Of a stretch of DNA of 43,586 nt, positions 23,158-33,012 are shown one piece after another (positions within the stretch are counted from its first letter, which is position 1; every line of letters starts with the position of its first letter). The translations under genes and the position numbers were made by a program. The notes beneath the pieces were generated by a model. It was not told the origin of the DNA, made no database searches, and was given only the letters and a program-made list of their open reading frames with translations. Origin of the DNA: Streptomyces europaeiscabiei (GTDB lineage: Bacteria; Actinomycetota; Actinomycetes; Streptomycetales; Streptomycetaceae); assembly GCF_001550375.1 (NCBI RefSeq), contig NZ_LRTR01000128.1:1-43586 (forward strand), in the 5' to 3' direction.

Positions 23158-24090
23158 TCAGGCCTGCTCGGCGTCCGCGGCCGGAGCCTCGGCAGCGGCC
23201 GGGGCCTCCTCGGCGGCGGGAGCCTCGGCAGCGGGAGCCTCGGCCGGAGCCTCAGCGGGGGCCTCGGCGGCAGCCGGAGCCTCGGCCTCAGCGGCGGCCG
23301 GAGCCTCGTCGGCCTTCTTCTCGCCCTCGAGCAGGTCGCGCTCCCACGCGGCCAGCGGCTCGCCGGCGGCCTTGTCGCCCTTGCCCTCGGTGGCGACACG
23401 CGAGCGGGAGATGAGGCCCTCGGCGACCGCGTCGGCGATCACACGGGTGAGCAGCGTGACGGAGCGGATCGCGTCGTCGTTGCCCGGGATCTTGTAGTCG
23501 ACCTCGTCGGGGTCGCAGTTGGTGTCGAGGATGGCGACGACCGGGATGTTGAGCTTCCGGGCCTCACCGACCGCGATGTGCTCCTTCTTGGTGTCCACGA
23601 TCCAGACGGCGCTGGGCACCTTCTGCATCTCGCGGATACCGCCGAGGGTCTTCTCCAGCTTGGCCTTCTCACGCGAGAGGACCAGGAGCTCCTTCTTGGT
23701 CAGACCCGAGGCCGCGACGTCCTCGAAGTCGATCTGCTCAAGCTCCTTGAGGCGCTGCAGACGCTTGTAGACGGTCGAGAAGTTGGTGAGCATGCCGCCC
23801 AGCCAGCGCTGGTTGACGTAGGGCATGCCGACGCGGGTGGCCTGCTCGGCGATGGCCTCCTGCGCCTGCTTCTTCGTGCCGACGAACATGACCGTGCCGC
23901 CGTGGGCGACGGTCTCCTTGACGAACTCGTAGGCGCGGTCGATGTACGACAGCGACTGGAGCAGGTCGATGATGTAGATGCCGTTGCGCTCGGTGAAGAT
24001 GAAGCGCTTCATCTTCGGGTTCCAGCGACGGGTCTGGTGACCGAAGTGGACGCCGCTTTCCAGCAGCTCCCGCATCGTGACGACGGCCAT
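23158..24090 (-). CDS. rpsB: 30S ribosomal protein S2
   Basis: A 310-residue S2. The conserved body covers residues 1-255 ('[21 protein letters not shown]', '[13 protein letters not shown]', '[19 protein letters not shown]'). The C-terminal 55 residues are a low-complexity tail of repeated [10 protein letters not shown] units, a common Streptomyces feature. ATG 24090 has AAGGAG eight bases upstream. Confidence 0.97.
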   Translation of the reverse strand: MAVVTMRELLESGVHFGHQTRRWNPKMKRFIFTERNGIYIIDLLQSLSYIDRAYEFVKETVAHGGTVMFVGTKKQAQEAIAEQATRVGMPYVNQRWLGGMLTNFSTVYKRLQRLKELEQIDFEDVAASGLTKKELLVLSREKAKLEKTLGGIREMQKVPSAVWIVDTKKEHIAVGEARKLNIPVVAILDTNCDPDEVDYKIPGNDDAIRSVTLLTRVIADAVAEGLISRSRVATEGKGDKAAGEPLAAWERDLLEGEKKADEAPAAAEAEAPAAAEAPAEAPAEAPAAEAPAAEEAPAAAEAPAADAEQA

Positions 24091-24363
24091 GGCCGTTCTC
24101 CTTGATTTGCTCGGTTGTGCCGCGGGAACCGGACGGCTCCCGCGCCTGACGCCCGCGATGCGCCGTTGCCACGAAGGACCGAGGGGCGCTGATACGGACC
24201 GCAGACGGGCCTCGTACCGGGGCGTGCGAAGTCGACCCGGTGACCCGGATCGCCACCAGAAGTGTACGGGACCCACGGGGTCCCGGGTGACGCCGATATC
24301 CACAACCGGCGAGTACTCCACAGATCCCGGCCATGATCGCCCGCTTCACGGGACGCTTGCCCC

Positions 24364-24957
24364 ATGTCTCACGAGATGTCCCACGAGCGAGCGACCCGAC
24401 GACGCCCGAGGGTGTGGACGGCCCTGCTGTGTCTGGCGTCGACACTCCTGGTCACGGCCTGGACGGCGGCGCCGCGCGCGGCGCCGGGACCACCGACCCC
24501 CGCGGGGCCCGTCCCCGCCGTGGGAAGCTCCTGGCCCGTGGGCCTGCGCCCCCTGGTGGTCCGTGCCTGGGAGCCACCGCCCACCCCCTACGCCCGGGGC
24601 CACCGAGGCGTCGACCTGTCCGCCCCGGCCGGGTCCCCGGTCCGCGCGGTGGCAGCGGGCCGGGTCTCCTTCGCGGGCCGGGTGGCGGGCCGGGGAGTCG
24701 TCACGATCGAACTGACCGGCACCGGCGACCCACCCCTGCGCACGACCTACGAACCTGTCCTGACATCGGTGAGGAAGGGCGACGAGGTGACCGCGGGCGC
24801 CCTTCTGGGCACGCTGGAGGCAACTCCCTCCCACTGCCCGACAGCATGCCTCCACTGGGGCCTGCGCAGAGGGGAGACCTACCTGGACCCGCTGTCGTTG
24901 CTGCCGCCGTGGCTGCTGCGGAGGGGCCCCTCACGCCTGCTGCCGGTGCCCGCGTGA
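24364..24957 (+). CDS. Secreted M23-family peptidase-like protein
   Basis: A 197-residue protein with a basic, hydrophobic signal peptide (cleavage after about residue 40) and one M23/LytM domain. His80 and Asp84 of GHRGVDLS and His164 of CLHWG are the three zinc ligands. The usual HxH motif is CLH here: the first His, a catalytic residue in LytM, is Cys162. Activity on peptidoglycan cross-bridges is therefore uncertain; it could be a regulator of other hydrolases. The ATG at 24364 and a second in-frame ATG at 24376 are both possible starts. The gene is divergent from rpsB and convergent with the TetR gene. Confidence 0.8.
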   Translation: MSHEMSHERATRRRPRVWTALLCLASTLLVTAWTAAPRAAPGPPTPAGPVPAVGSSWPVGLRPLVVRAWEPPPTPYARGHRGVDLSAPAGSPVRAVAAGRVSFAGRVAGRGVVTIELTGTGDPPLRTTYEPVLTSVRKGDEVTAGALLGTLEATPSHCPTACLHWGLRRGETYLDPLSLLPPWLLRRGPSRLLPVPA

Positions 24958-24973
24958 TCGTGCCGCCGAAGCG

Positions 24974-25038
24974 TCGTGCCGCTTCCCCGGCTGCGGGCAG
25001 TCGTACCGCTGGAGCGGCACGAGTGGGCGCAGCCGGGG
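24974..25038. repeat. Interleaved inverted repeats (pseudoknot-like)
   Basis: Arm A 24974-24983 pairs with A' 25013-25022 (10 bp, TCGTGCCGCT). Arm B 24985-24995 pairs with B' 25028-25038 (11 bp, CCCCGGCTGCG). The order A-B-A'-B' cannot form two nested hairpins and matches an H-type pseudoknot. It lies just after the M23 gene. Confidence 0.7.
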
Positions 25039-25146
25039 CCCGGCCGGCGCCGGTGAGCGAACCCCGTTCCCGCCCAGGTGCAGGAGTTGAGGCGCCGAGC
25101 CGCGAGGGCTGAGCCCCGGTGGCAGGCGCCCGAGCCGCGAGGGAAC

Positions 25147-25737
25147 TCAGCCCCGCACACCCCGCAGAGCCATTCCCACGGCCGCCTCGGTGATCGCGGA
25201 GGGATCCTCGGCGGCCCCCAGCTCGATACGGCGCGCAGCCGCGTCCACGACCCCCTGCAAGAGCATGGCGGCCAATCGCGGCTCCCCATGCCCCAGCGCC
25301 GCGAGCGCCTCCACGATCATCGCGACGAGCCCGCCGTGCGCGGCCCGGATCTTCTCCCGCGCCCCGGCGTCCAGCTCACTCGCCGAGATCGCCACCACGG
25401 CCCGATGCCGTCGGTCCCCGACCAGCTCCAGCTGCTTGCGGACGTATGCCTCGACCTTGTCCTCGGGGCGCGCGACCGCGGCCATCGCCGCCTCGACCTC
25501 CGCCGCCCAGACGGGAAAGTCGACCTCGCACAGTTCCTCGACCACGGCGGCCCGCGACCGGAAGTACTCGTACACGGACGACCTCGCCAAGCCCGTGCGC
25601 TCGGCGAGCGCGGGGAACGTCAACGCCTCCGTCCCACCCTCGGACAGCAGGGACCGCGCCGCGTCCAGGAGGGCGGCTCGCTGCATCGACCGGTGCTCGG
25701 CCACGGAGGCCGCTCGAATCCTTGGCACGTCAACCAC
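25147..25737 (-). CDS. TetR-family transcriptional regulator
   Basis: A 196-residue regulator. Residues about 20-65 are the TetR helix-turn-helix ('RAALLDAARSLLSEGG' then 'FPALAERTGLARSSVYEYFRSR'). The C-terminal ligand domain is helical and not assignable. ATG or a downstream start could be used; the stop at 25147 lies within a short direct repeat. It sits between the M23 gene (convergent) and whiG (same strand). The target is unknown. Confidence 0.85.
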   Translation of the reverse strand: MVDVPRIRAASVAEHRSMQRAALLDAARSLLSEGGTEALTFPALAERTGLARSSVYEYFRSRAAVVEELCEVDFPVWAAEVEAAMAAVARPEDKVEAYVRKQLELVGDRRHRAVVAISASELDAGAREKIRAAHGGLVAMIVEALAALGHGEPRLAAMLLQGVVDAAARRIELGAAEDPSAITEAAVGMALRGVRG

Positions 25738-25854
25738 TCTACGGACGGACCGCCACCCACGGGAGTGCCTTCCCCCGGCCGGCCCCCTGCGGGAGCCCCG
25801 CCGACGCCACCGAAGCCCGGCCCTCGCACCACATCTCGCCAGGTCGGACCGGGG

Positions 25855-26691
25855 TCAACGGCCGAAACTCGCCAGCTTCGCCCGTAGCTGCAGCACCGAC
25901 TTGGTGTGGATCTGGCTCACCCTGCTCTCGGTGACCCCCAGCACGTTCCCGATCTCCGCGAGCGTGAGCCCCTCGTAGTAGTACAGCGTGACGACGGTCT
26001 TCTCCCGCTCGGGCAGCGTGTTGATGGCCCGTGCCAGGAAGCGGCGCAGCTCCCGGTCCTCGGCGACCTCGACCGGGTTGTCCGCGGCGGTGTCCTCCAG
26101 GGTGTCCATCAGACTCAGCCGGTCACCGCCCTCGCCACCGACATGCAGCAGCTCCTCCAGCGCCACCACGTTGGCCAGCGACAACTGACTGAAGACCGAG
26201 TGGAGTTCCTCGACCGCGATACCCATTTCGGCGGCTACCTCGCCCTCACTCGGGGTGCGTCGCAGCCGCGACTCCAGGGTGGCGTAGGCCCGCTCCACGT
26301 TGCGTGCCTTCTGCCGCACCGACCGGGGGATCCAGTCCAGCGCGCGCAGCTCGTCGATCATGGCACCCCGGATCCGGGTGATCGCGTACGTCTCGAACTT
26401 GATCTCCCGGTCGATGTCGAACTTCTCGATCGCGTCGATGAGCCCGAAGACCCCGGAGGAGACGAAGTCGGCCTGCTCGACGTTGGCCGGCAGGCCGACG
26501 CTCACCCGGCCCGCGACGTACTTCACCAGCGGCGAGTAGTGCAGGATCAACTGCTCGCGCAGCCGTTCGTCGCCCGTCGTCTTGTACGTCCGCCACAGCT
26601 CGTCGAGTGTCGAGGGGGCGGGCGGGCGCACGGTGCCGCGAGCGGCGGAGGGTACCGCCGCCCGGTCAGACCCGGAGGTGTGCTGGGGCAT
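25855..26691 (-). CDS. whiG: Sporulation RNA polymerase sigma factor WhiG
   Basis: A 278-residue sigma factor of the FliA/WhiG group: region 2 '[20 protein letters not shown]' and '[29 protein letters not shown]'-type segments, region 3 '[20 protein letters not shown]', and region 4 '[23 protein letters not shown]' with helix-turn-helix '[13 protein letters not shown]'. In Streptomyces WhiG commits aerial hyphae to sporulation. ATG 26691 follows AAGG; the frame is open further upstream but similarity begins here. The 272-bp gap before dprA should hold its promoter. Confidence 0.95.
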   Translation of the reverse strand: MPQHTSGSDRAAVPSAARGTVRPPAPSTLDELWRTYKTTGDERLREQLILHYSPLVKYVAGRVSVGLPANVEQADFVSSGVFGLIDAIEKFDIDREIKFETYAITRIRGAMIDELRALDWIPRSVRQKARNVERAYATLESRLRRTPSEGEVAAEMGIAVEELHSVFSQLSLANVVALEELLHVGGEGGDRLSLMDTLEDTAADNPVEVAEDRELRRFLARAINTLPEREKTVVTLYYYEGLTLAEIGNVLGVTESRVSQIHTKSVLQLRAKLASFGR

Positions 26692-26963
26692 TCGTCGCCT
26701 TGTGCCGTTCTGCCGTGAACTGGGGGTGCCTGGGTGAGCTGTCGGTCTGATGTCGAGTTGCCTGTCCTGAGACGGAATCCTCGTGAGCGTAGCGTGACTG
26801 GAGAGTCGCAGTGCGCGAAGGGCGGGGGATCGCCGGTGCGCAGATACGTTCCGCTGGACGCCCCGCGGAGTCACGGTGATCGCACTGCGTGACCGGGACG
26901 GGACGCCAACTGCCGGAAACCGCAAGGCTGTCGGCGTTCCCCCGGACGGCCGAACACGCTCGG

Positions 26964-28121
26964 TCAACTTCGCCTCCGATCCGACGAGACGGAGATCATC
27001 GCCTGGCGTGTCAACTTCCAGCCGTCGCCGTGTCGTTCGACGTATCCGAGTGCGCGCAGTTCGTACAGTCTCCCGACCGCGTCGTCGACGGTCGTGCCCG
27101 CGCCCCGGGCGACCTCGTCGGCGGCCGCGGTCCCCCGCCCGGGCAGCGCGGCGAGAACCTGTCGCGCTCCGGGTTCCAGCAGGTCACGGGGGAGTACGGG
27201 CCCCTGTCGGGCGGGCGCCAGCTCTCCCATGTCACCCACCAGCTCGACGACTTCGGCGGCGTCGGACACGAGCACGGCATCGCCCCGCAGCAGTTCGTGC
27301 ACGCCTGCCGAGAGGGCCGAGGTCGCGGGCCCCGGCACACCCATCGTGAAGCGGCCCAGCCGCTGCGCCGCCCGCGCCGTGACCAGCGCGCCGCTGCGGT
27401 GGGCCGCCTCCACGACCACGGTCCCTCTGGTGAGCGCGGCGATCACCCGGTTCCGCAGGATGAACCGGCTCGGCGTCGGGTGCTCCCCCGGCGGCAACTC
27501 CCCCACCACCAGACCCTGTTCGGCGATCCTGCCGATCAACTGCACGTGCCCCCTGGGGTAGGGCCGGTCCACCCCGCACGCCAGCACGGCGACGGTCGCC
27601 CCACCGGCCCCGAGCACCCCACGGTGCGCGGCCCCGTCCACGCCGTACGCACCGCCGGACACGACCACCCACCCCCGCTCGGCCAGCCCCGCCCCGAGCG
27701 CGGCCGCCATGTGGGCCCCGTACTCCGTACAGGCCCGCGCCCCCACCACGGCCACGGACCGCAACGCCCACATCCGCACGTTGGCCCTCCCCCGCACCCA
27801 CAACCCCACGGGCCGCCCGTCCCCGAGGTCATCGAGCTGCCCGGGCCACTCGGCATCCCCGGGTACGAGGAACCTGACTCCCGCTTCCCTCGCACGGGCC
27901 AGGTCCCCTTCGGGGTCGGCGCGGCCGGAGCGGGCGCACAGCCCCGCCCACCGCTTCTCCGAGGCCTCGGGCAGCGATCGCCCGCCCTCGCAAAGCCTCC
28001 GCACCAGTTCCCGGGCTCCGAACTCCCGCAGCCACCGCCCCCCGAGTTCGTCCCCGGGTTCGAAAACCCGGGCCAGGAAGGCCCGGTCGAGCCGCTCGGC
28101 ATCCGGCGGGCCGCCGGTCAT
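26964..28121 (-). CDS. dprA: DNA-processing protein DprA
   Basis: A 385-residue DprA/Smf. The Rossmann-like core has '[13 protein letters not shown]', '[18 protein letters not shown]' and '[21 protein letters not shown]', all diagnostic. The C-terminal 65 residues look like a winged helix ('[17 protein letters not shown]'). DprA loads RecA on incoming single-stranded DNA; its role in Streptomyces is less clear. ATG 28121. It follows comM by about 37 bp and appears to be the last gene of yraN-comM-dprA. Confidence 0.95.
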   Translation of the reverse strand: MTGGPPDAERLDRAFLARVFEPGDELGGRWLREFGARELVRRLCEGGRSLPEASEKRWAGLCARSGRADPEGDLARAREAGVRFLVPGDAEWPGQLDDLGDGRPVGLWVRGRANVRMWALRSVAVVGARACTEYGAHMAAALGAGLAERGWVVVSGGAYGVDGAAHRGVLGAGGATVAVLACGVDRPYPRGHVQLIGRIAEQGLVVGELPPGEHPTPSRFILRNRVIAALTRGTVVVEAAHRSGALVTARAAQRLGRFTMGVPGPATSALSAGVHELLRGDAVLVSDAAEVVELVGDMGELAPARQGPVLPRDLLEPGARQVLAALPGRGTAAADEVARGAGTTVDDAVGRLYELRALGYVERHGDGWKLTRQAMISVSSDRRRS

Positions 28122-28158
28122 GGCTCACCCGCCGACGAGCCACAGGCCCCGCCGGGCC

Positions 28159-29781
28159 TCACGTCAACGCTCCGATCGCCATCGGCACCCCGCGCGGCAC
28201 TCCGGTGCGCAGTTGCAGGGCCAGGTTGGCGTCCGTCGCGTCCGGTCGGTCGTGGCCGACGAGGTCGGCGATGGTCCAGGCGACCCGCAGCACCCGGTCC
28301 AGGCCGCGCGCGGTCAGCACTCCCCGCTCCAGGCAGCGCTCGGCCTCGTCCATCGCGCCCGGGGTCGCGTGCCACCGGCTGCGCAGTTCGCGCCCCGGTA
28401 CCTCGCTGTTCGTCCGCCAGGGAGTGCCGAGCAGACGTGCGGCCGCCCGCTCCCTGGCCGAGCGCACCCGGTCGGCCACCGTCGCCGTGGACTCGCCCCG
28501 GGCCCCACGCCGGGTGAGTTCGGACCGGGTGATCCGGTCGACCTCGACCCGCAGGTCGACCCGGTCCAGCAGCGGCCCGGAGAGCCGCGCCTGATAGCGG
28601 CGGACCGACGCGGGCGGACACTCGCACAGGTCGTCCGTGCGCGAGAAGCGTCCACAGGGACAGGGATTCGCGGCGAGCACCATCAGGAACTTCGCCGGGA
28701 ACCGCACCACACCCGCGCTGCGCGCGATCACGACGTGCCCGGCCTCCAGCGGCTGCCGCAGGGCGTCCAGGGCCTGACTGCCGAACTCGGGGGTCTCGTC
28801 GAGGAAGAGGACCCCACGGTGGGCGAGGGAGACCGCGCCCGGCCGTGCGACGCCCTGGCCGCCACCGACGAGGGCCTGCATCGTGGCCGAGTGGTGAGGG
28901 GCGCAGTAGGGCGCCACGTCGACCAGTGGTTTCCCCACCGGCAGCAGACCGGCGATCGAGTGGACCGCCGTGACCTCCAGCGACTCCTCCCTGGCCAGCT
29001 TCGGCAGAATGGCCGGCAGCCGCTCTGCCAGCATCGTCTTGCCCGCACCCGGCGGACCTTCCAGGAAGAGGTGGTGGCCGCCGGCCGCCGACACCTCCAC
29101 GGCGGTCCGGGCCGCGAGTTGACCGACGACGTCGGCGAGGTCGTGGCCCAGGTCCTGCTGCGCGGCTCCCGTGGTGTGCATCCCGGTGGCCGCGCCCGTG
29201 CCCGGCAGCCGGAGTCCCGCCATGAGCGGGTCCGGGCGGCCCTCGTCGGGTTCCTCGTCCGGCACGGGTTCATCCGCGAGCACGGCGATCAGCTGCCGCA
29301 GGGTGCGCACGCCCAGAACCGAGACGCCGGGCACCAGCGAGGCCTCGGCGGCAGCGCACTCCGGCACCACCACCTGCTCGTATCCGGCCTCGGCGGCGGC
29401 CAGCACAGCGGGCAGGATGCCGCGTACCGGCCGGACCCGCCCGTCGAGTCCCAGCTCCCCGATCATGACGATGTCGGAGAGCACCCGCGGATCGATCCGC
29501 TCGCAGGCCCCCAGGACCGCGCAGGCGATCGCCAGGTCGAACCCGCTTCCGGCCTTGGGCACCGATGCGGGACTGAGCCCCACCGTCAGCTTCTTCTGCG
29601 GCCACTCGGCGCCCGAGTTGACCAACGCCGCCCTGACCCGGTCCTTGCTCTCCGTCAAGCTCTTGTCCGGCAGCCCCACCAGCGTGAAGGCCGCCACCCC
29701 CGGTTCCAGGTCGGCCTGGACCTCGACGACGACACCCTCGACGCCGACGAGGGCCACGGAGCACGTGCGGGCGAATCCCAT
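28159..29781 (-). CDS. comM: YifB/ComM family magnesium-chelatase-like ATPase
   Basis: A 540-residue AAA+ protein. The N-terminal Lon-protease-like fold covers about 170 residues ('KDRVRAALVNSG', 'VGLSPAS.PKAGSGFDLAIA'). Walker A is GPPGAGKT, Walker B 'GVLFLDE', and a 'NPCPCGRF' Cys segment follows, as in the family. ComM is a branch-migration helicase in transformation of naturally competent bacteria. ATG 29781 overlaps the yraN stop. Confidence 0.93.
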   Translation of the reverse strand: MGFARTCSVALVGVEGVVVEVQADLEPGVAAFTLVGLPDKSLTESKDRVRAALVNSGAEWPQKKLTVGLSPASVPKAGSGFDLAIACAVLGACERIDPRVLSDIVMIGELGLDGRVRPVRGILPAVLAAAEAGYEQVVVPECAAAEASLVPGVSVLGVRTLRQLIAVLADEPVPDEEPDEGRPDPLMAGLRLPGTGAATGMHTTGAAQQDLGHDLADVVGQLAARTAVEVSAAGGHHLFLEGPPGAGKTMLAERLPAILPKLAREESLEVTAVHSIAGLLPVGKPLVDVAPYCAPHHSATMQALVGGGQGVARPGAVSLAHRGVLFLDETPEFGSQALDALRQPLEAGHVVIARSAGVVRFPAKFLMVLAANPCPCGRFSRTDDLCECPPASVRRYQARLSGPLLDRVDLRVEVDRITRSELTRRGARGESTATVADRVRSARERAAARLLGTPWRTNSEVPGRELRSRWHATPGAMDEAERCLERGVLTARGLDRVLRVAWTIADLVGHDRPDATDANLALQLRTGVPRGVPMAIGALT

Positions 29782-30146
29782 CAGGCCACCCCCCGCACGT
29801 GTTCCACGACGGGGGCGCCGCGGTCGGGGAGGACGACGCCCACGATGTCGATGCGGACGCCGCCCGGTGGGCTCCCTCCGTGTTCCTGGAGCCAGCGTTC
29901 GGCGAGGCCGCGCAGTCGCTGGGCCTTGGTGGTCGTGACGGCCGCCATCGGATGTTCGAAGGGGCCGGCCCTGCGGGTCTTCACCTCGCAGACGACGAGC
30001 GCGTCCCCGTCGCGCGCCACGATGTCGATCTCGCCGGTCCTGCCGCTGCGCCAGTTGCGCTCCAGGACCGTCATACCGGCCTCGGCCAGCCGCCGCGCGG
30101 CCAGCTCCTCGCCGTATTTGCCGAGTGCACCTCGTGCCTTGCTCAT
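29781..30146 (-). CDS. yraN: YraN family protein (UPF0102), nuclease fold
   Basis: A 121-residue protein with the UPF0102 signature: '[22 protein letters not shown]', then '[21 protein letters not shown]', an endonuclease-like E-D-EVK arrangement. The function is not established; it is regularly beside comM and dprA. ATG 30146. Its TGA overlaps the comM ATG. Confidence 0.92.
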   Translation of the reverse strand: MSKARGALGKYGEELAARRLAEAGMTVLERNWRSGRTGEIDIVARDGDALVVCEVKTRRAGPFEHPMAAVTTTKAQRLRGLAERWLQEHGGSPPGGVRIDIVGVVLPDRGAPVVEHVRGVA

Positions 30147-30316
30147 GTCGGCACCACCTCCGGCGCCAACACTGAGGGCGACTCAGCCCACTATTGGATC
30201 TTGGTGGACAAGCAGCCGATTGTGGATAACTTCATCACCCACACGGATGACGACACGACGAGCACGGTCACCAGCCCGCAGCGCACCCACCTGTCCCCAC
30301 CCACCCCGGACCGGCC

Positions 30317-30625
30317 TCAGCTGCCCGGCAACTCCAGATCGCTCTTGTTCAGCTCCTCGATGTTCACGTCCTTGAACGTGAGCACTCGCACCTGCTTCAC
30401 GAACCGAGCCGGCCGATACATGTCCCACACCCAGGCGTCCGCCATCGACACCTCGAAGAACACCTCACCCTGGACCGAGTGCACCTGCATCTCATAGTCG
30501 TTGGTCAGGTAGAAACGCCGCTCGGTCTCGATCACGTATTTGAACAGACCGACGACATCGCGGTACTCCCGGTAGAGCTTCAGCTCCATCTCGGTCTCGT
30601 ACTTCTCGAGGTCCTCGGCGCTCAT
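30317..30625 (-). CDS. DUF2469 family protein
   Basis: A 102-residue acidic protein: 'SAEDLEKYETEMELKLYREYRDVV', 'ERRFYLTNDYE', 'FEVSMADAWVWDMYRPARFVK' and 'DVNIEEL'. This is the highly conserved actinobacterial DUF2469 family, always in this neighbourhood, of unknown function. ATG 30625 follows AAGGGG. Confidence 0.92.
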   Translation of the reverse strand: MSAEDLEKYETEMELKLYREYRDVVGLFKYVIETERRFYLTNDYEMQVHSVQGEVFFEVSMADAWVWDMYRPARFVKQVRVLTFKDVNIEELNKSDLELPGS

Positions 30626-30681
30626 GGCATGTTCCCCTTCAGCCGTGCGATCCCACCATTGTGCGCCAGTCCCGCGAGCCC

Positions 30682-31197
30682 CTAGACAATTTCGGTGTCG
30701 AGGACCACGGGTCTGGCCGGGGGACCCTCGTCGAGCAGTGTGCGGAGCAGTTCGGCGAGTCTGGTCGGGTACACCGTCTCATGCGCCCGGGCCAGTTCCC
30801 CGCACGTCCACCATCGTGCTCCGGCGACGCTGCGTCGTTCCAGCTCCGTGAGGCCCGCCCCGACGGACACCACCCGCCGCGTATCGGTGGTACGGGCGAG
30901 GTAGTACCACTCGTCCTGGTCCCAGCGGCGCCCGGCGAAGGGAAAGGAGCACACCCGCCGCCAGAGCACGGGACCGAGCTCCACGTCCGTGATCCCGGTC
31001 TCCTCCGCGAGTTCCCGCAGGGCGGCCTCCTCACGGGTCTCCGCGCCCTCCACGCCGCCGCCGGGCGTGAACCACCAGTCGTCGGCCGGATCGTCCGGCT
31101 CGTGCCCGTGCAGCAGCAGGATGCGCTCCCGCGGATCCAGCAGGATCACCCGGGCCACCCTGCGCAGCCCGCCCTCGTACGTGCCCTCAGCCGACAA
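30682..31197 (-). CDS. Nudix hydrolase (MutT-like)
   Basis: A 171-residue Nudix protein with a complete box: GGGVEGAETREEAALRELAEETGI. The strand before it is RVILLDPRERILLLHG. Substrate unknown (a nucleoside diphosphate derivative). The start appears to be TTG 31197, which overlaps the end of sipZ by 11 bp and has GGAG eight bases upstream. A mutT-like gene next to sipZ is the arrangement described in S. lividans. Confidence 0.87.
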   Translation of the reverse strand: MSAEGTYEGGLRRVARVILLDPRERILLLHGHEPDDPADDWWFTPGGGVEGAETREEAALRELAEETGITDVELGPVLWRRVCSFPFAGRRWDQDEWYYLARTTDTRRVVSVGAGLTELERRSVAGARWWTCGELARAHETVYPTRLAELLRTLLDEGPPARPVVLDTEIV

Positions 31198-31933
31198 CGG
31201 CCGGCTCCGACTGCGTCGTGCGCCGACGCCCGCCGACCCGCTTGGCCACGGGTCCGTAGGCCGCGCCGCCCAGGACGAGCACCATGCCCACGACCAGCGC
31301 GGCGGTGATCAGCCGCAGCGGGCCGGGAGAAGAGAGCGCGCCGAGCTTCTCGAAGCCCGTGGGACGGGCCAGCATGCCCTCCATGGGCCAGACGACGGCG
31401 TCCACGCGCGCGTCCACGTGGGCACGCGGCACCGTGCCGCTGCCGGCCTCGGTGAGGTGGGCGGTGGAGTCCAGGGAACCGCTGCGCTCGTCGCCGAGGA
31501 GGAACAGCCGGCCCTTGGGAACCTCGATCTCCGGGATACCGGTCAGTTCGGCCGCCTGGCCCTCGGGCAGATAGGCCTCGTCGATCTTCTTGCCGTTGAC
31601 GGTCAGCTTGCCGTCGGTGCAGCAGGCGACCGTGTCTCCGCCGACCGCGACGACCCGCTTGACCATGGCCGAGTTGCCCCAGGTCTCCTGCCGGAAGACC
31701 ACGACGTCACCGCGCTCGATCTCGGCACCGTCGATCCGCTCGGCGAGGATGCGGTCCCCGGAGGTGATGGTGGGGGCCATGGAGTCGGTGGGCACGGTGT
31801 AGGGCGCGTAGGCGATCGCGCCCCACACGAAGCCGCCCAGGAAGAGCACACAGCCGAGGGCCACGGCCAGTCCCGACAGCTTGCTGCCGAGCCGTCCGTG
31901 GCCCTCGTCCGTACGACTAGTCGTCCCGCTCAT
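31187..31933 (-). CDS. sipZ: Type I signal peptidase (SipZ)
   Basis: A 248-residue signal peptidase. After a short cytoplasmic stretch, one hydrophobic anchor (residues about 20-45) leads to the catalytic Ser in VPTDSMAPTI and the general base Lys in 'VKRVVAVGGDTV'. 'GRLFLLGDERSGSLDS' is the box E region. A C-terminal membrane segment follows, then a basic tail. It removes signal peptides outside the membrane. ATG 31933 has GGGAG upstream. The frame is open further upstream into the sipY end but homology starts here. Confidence 0.92.
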   Translation of the reverse strand: MSGTTSRTDEGHGRLGSKLSGLAVALGCVLFLGGFVWGAIAYAPYTVPTDSMAPTITSGDRILAERIDGAEIERGDVVVFRQETWGNSAMVKRVVAVGGDTVACCTDGKLTVNGKKIDEAYLPEGQAAELTGIPEIEVPKGRLFLLGDERSGSLDSTAHLTEAGSGTVPRAHVDARVDAVVWPMEGMLARPTGFEKLGALSSPGPLRLITAALVVGMVLVLGGAAYGPVAKRVGGRRRTTQSEPAVVG

Positions 31934-32013
31934 CCCAGTGCTCCCCCAGGTCGGAGAATCGACCGTCCGGGCCCCTTGCGGGCCGCGGAAGATCGGCGAT
32001 CTGGGACGGCACC

Positions 32014-33012
32014 CTACCCGGCGGTACGCGTACCAGAAACCCTCGGGCTCTCGGTGGCCAGAAGGCGGCGCCGGCGCCACAGCACCAGCGGCACCGCGCC
32101 AGCGAGGCCGAGCGCGCCGGGAGCGGCGGCGCCCAGGTTCTGGTCGAAGGTGTCGGGAATCGGCAGCGTGGACCAGCGAGTGGGCGGCCAGGCCACCACG
32201 ATGGCGCGGCCCACGACCTGGCTCACGGGGACCATGCCGTCGTTCGTGTCGTTCTGGTGGTAGCGGGAGTCCAGCGAGTTCTGCCGGTGGTCGCCCATGA
32301 CCCAGATTTTGCCCTTGGGTACCTTCACCTTGAACTGACCGCCGGTGTCGTCGACGGTGCAGGGGGTGTTGCCCGGGTACACGTAGGGCTCGTTCAGTGC
32401 CTTGCCGTTGACCTTGAGCGGGCCCGTGCCGTCGCACTCCACGGTGTCGCCGGCGACGCCGATGGTCCGCTTGATGAGGTCCTTCTCCTCGGCGGACGGC
32501 ATCAGGCCGATCCAGCCGAGGACGCGCTGCACGGCGTTGGGCTCCAGGGTGGGTTCGCCGTTCAGCCAGCCGTCGGGGTCGTGGAAGACGACGACCTCGC
32601 CGCGCTCGGGCTCGGAGCCGAACCACGGGGTGAGCTTGTCGACCAGGACCCGGTCGCCCTCCTGCAGGGTGTTCTGCATCGAGTCGGACGGGATGGAGAA
32701 CGCCTGCACCAGGAAGGTCTTGATCAGCAGCGCGAGCACCAGCGCGATACCGACCAGAATCGGCAGTTCCTTCCAGAAGGAACGCTGCTTCTTCTTGGGC
32801 CTCTCGTGCTGGTCGCCGTCGTCGACCGAGGTACGGGCGCCGTCACCGCCGTCCGTTCCGCCCGGGGAGTCACTCCCGGAGTCGGCCGAACCCTCGGAAT
32901 TCACGGCGCCCTCCACGTTCTCCGCGGCCGGGGAAGCCGCCTCGTCGGATCGCTCCGGCCGTTCTTCGGAACCACCGTGTCCGGACCGTGCGCCGACCGC
33001 CAAATCCCCCAC
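32014..33012 (-). CDS. sipY: Type I signal peptidase (SipY)
   Basis: A 332-residue signal peptidase. The first 80 residues are acidic and hydrophilic (Glu, Asp, Gly, Ser), then KKKQR and a membrane anchor. The catalytic Ser is in 'SIPSDSMQNTL', the Lys in 'IKRTIGVAGDTVEC', and the box E in 'VMGDHRQNSLDSRYH'. A second hydrophobic segment lies near the C-terminus. GTG 33012 has AGGAG five bases upstream; GTG 33018 is an alternative. Its first 143 bp overlap the sipX reading frame. SipY is the major signal peptidase in S. lividans (established knowledge). Confidence 0.9.
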   Translation of the reverse strand: MGDLAVGARSGHGGSEERPERSDEAASPAAENVEGAVNSEGSADSGSDSPGGTDGGDGARTSVDDGDQHERPKKKQRSFWKELPILVGIALVLALLIKTFLVQAFSIPSDSMQNTLQEGDRVLVDKLTPWFGSEPERGEVVVFHDPDGWLNGEPTLEPNAVQRVLGWIGLMPSAEEKDLIKRTIGVAGDTVECDGTGPLKVNGKALNEPYVYPGNTPCTVDDTGGQFKVKVPKGKIWVMGDHRQNSLDSRYHQNDTNDGMVPVSQVVGRAIVVAWPPTRWSTLPIPDTFDQNLGAAAPGALGLAGAVPLVLWRRRRLLATESPRVSGTRTAG

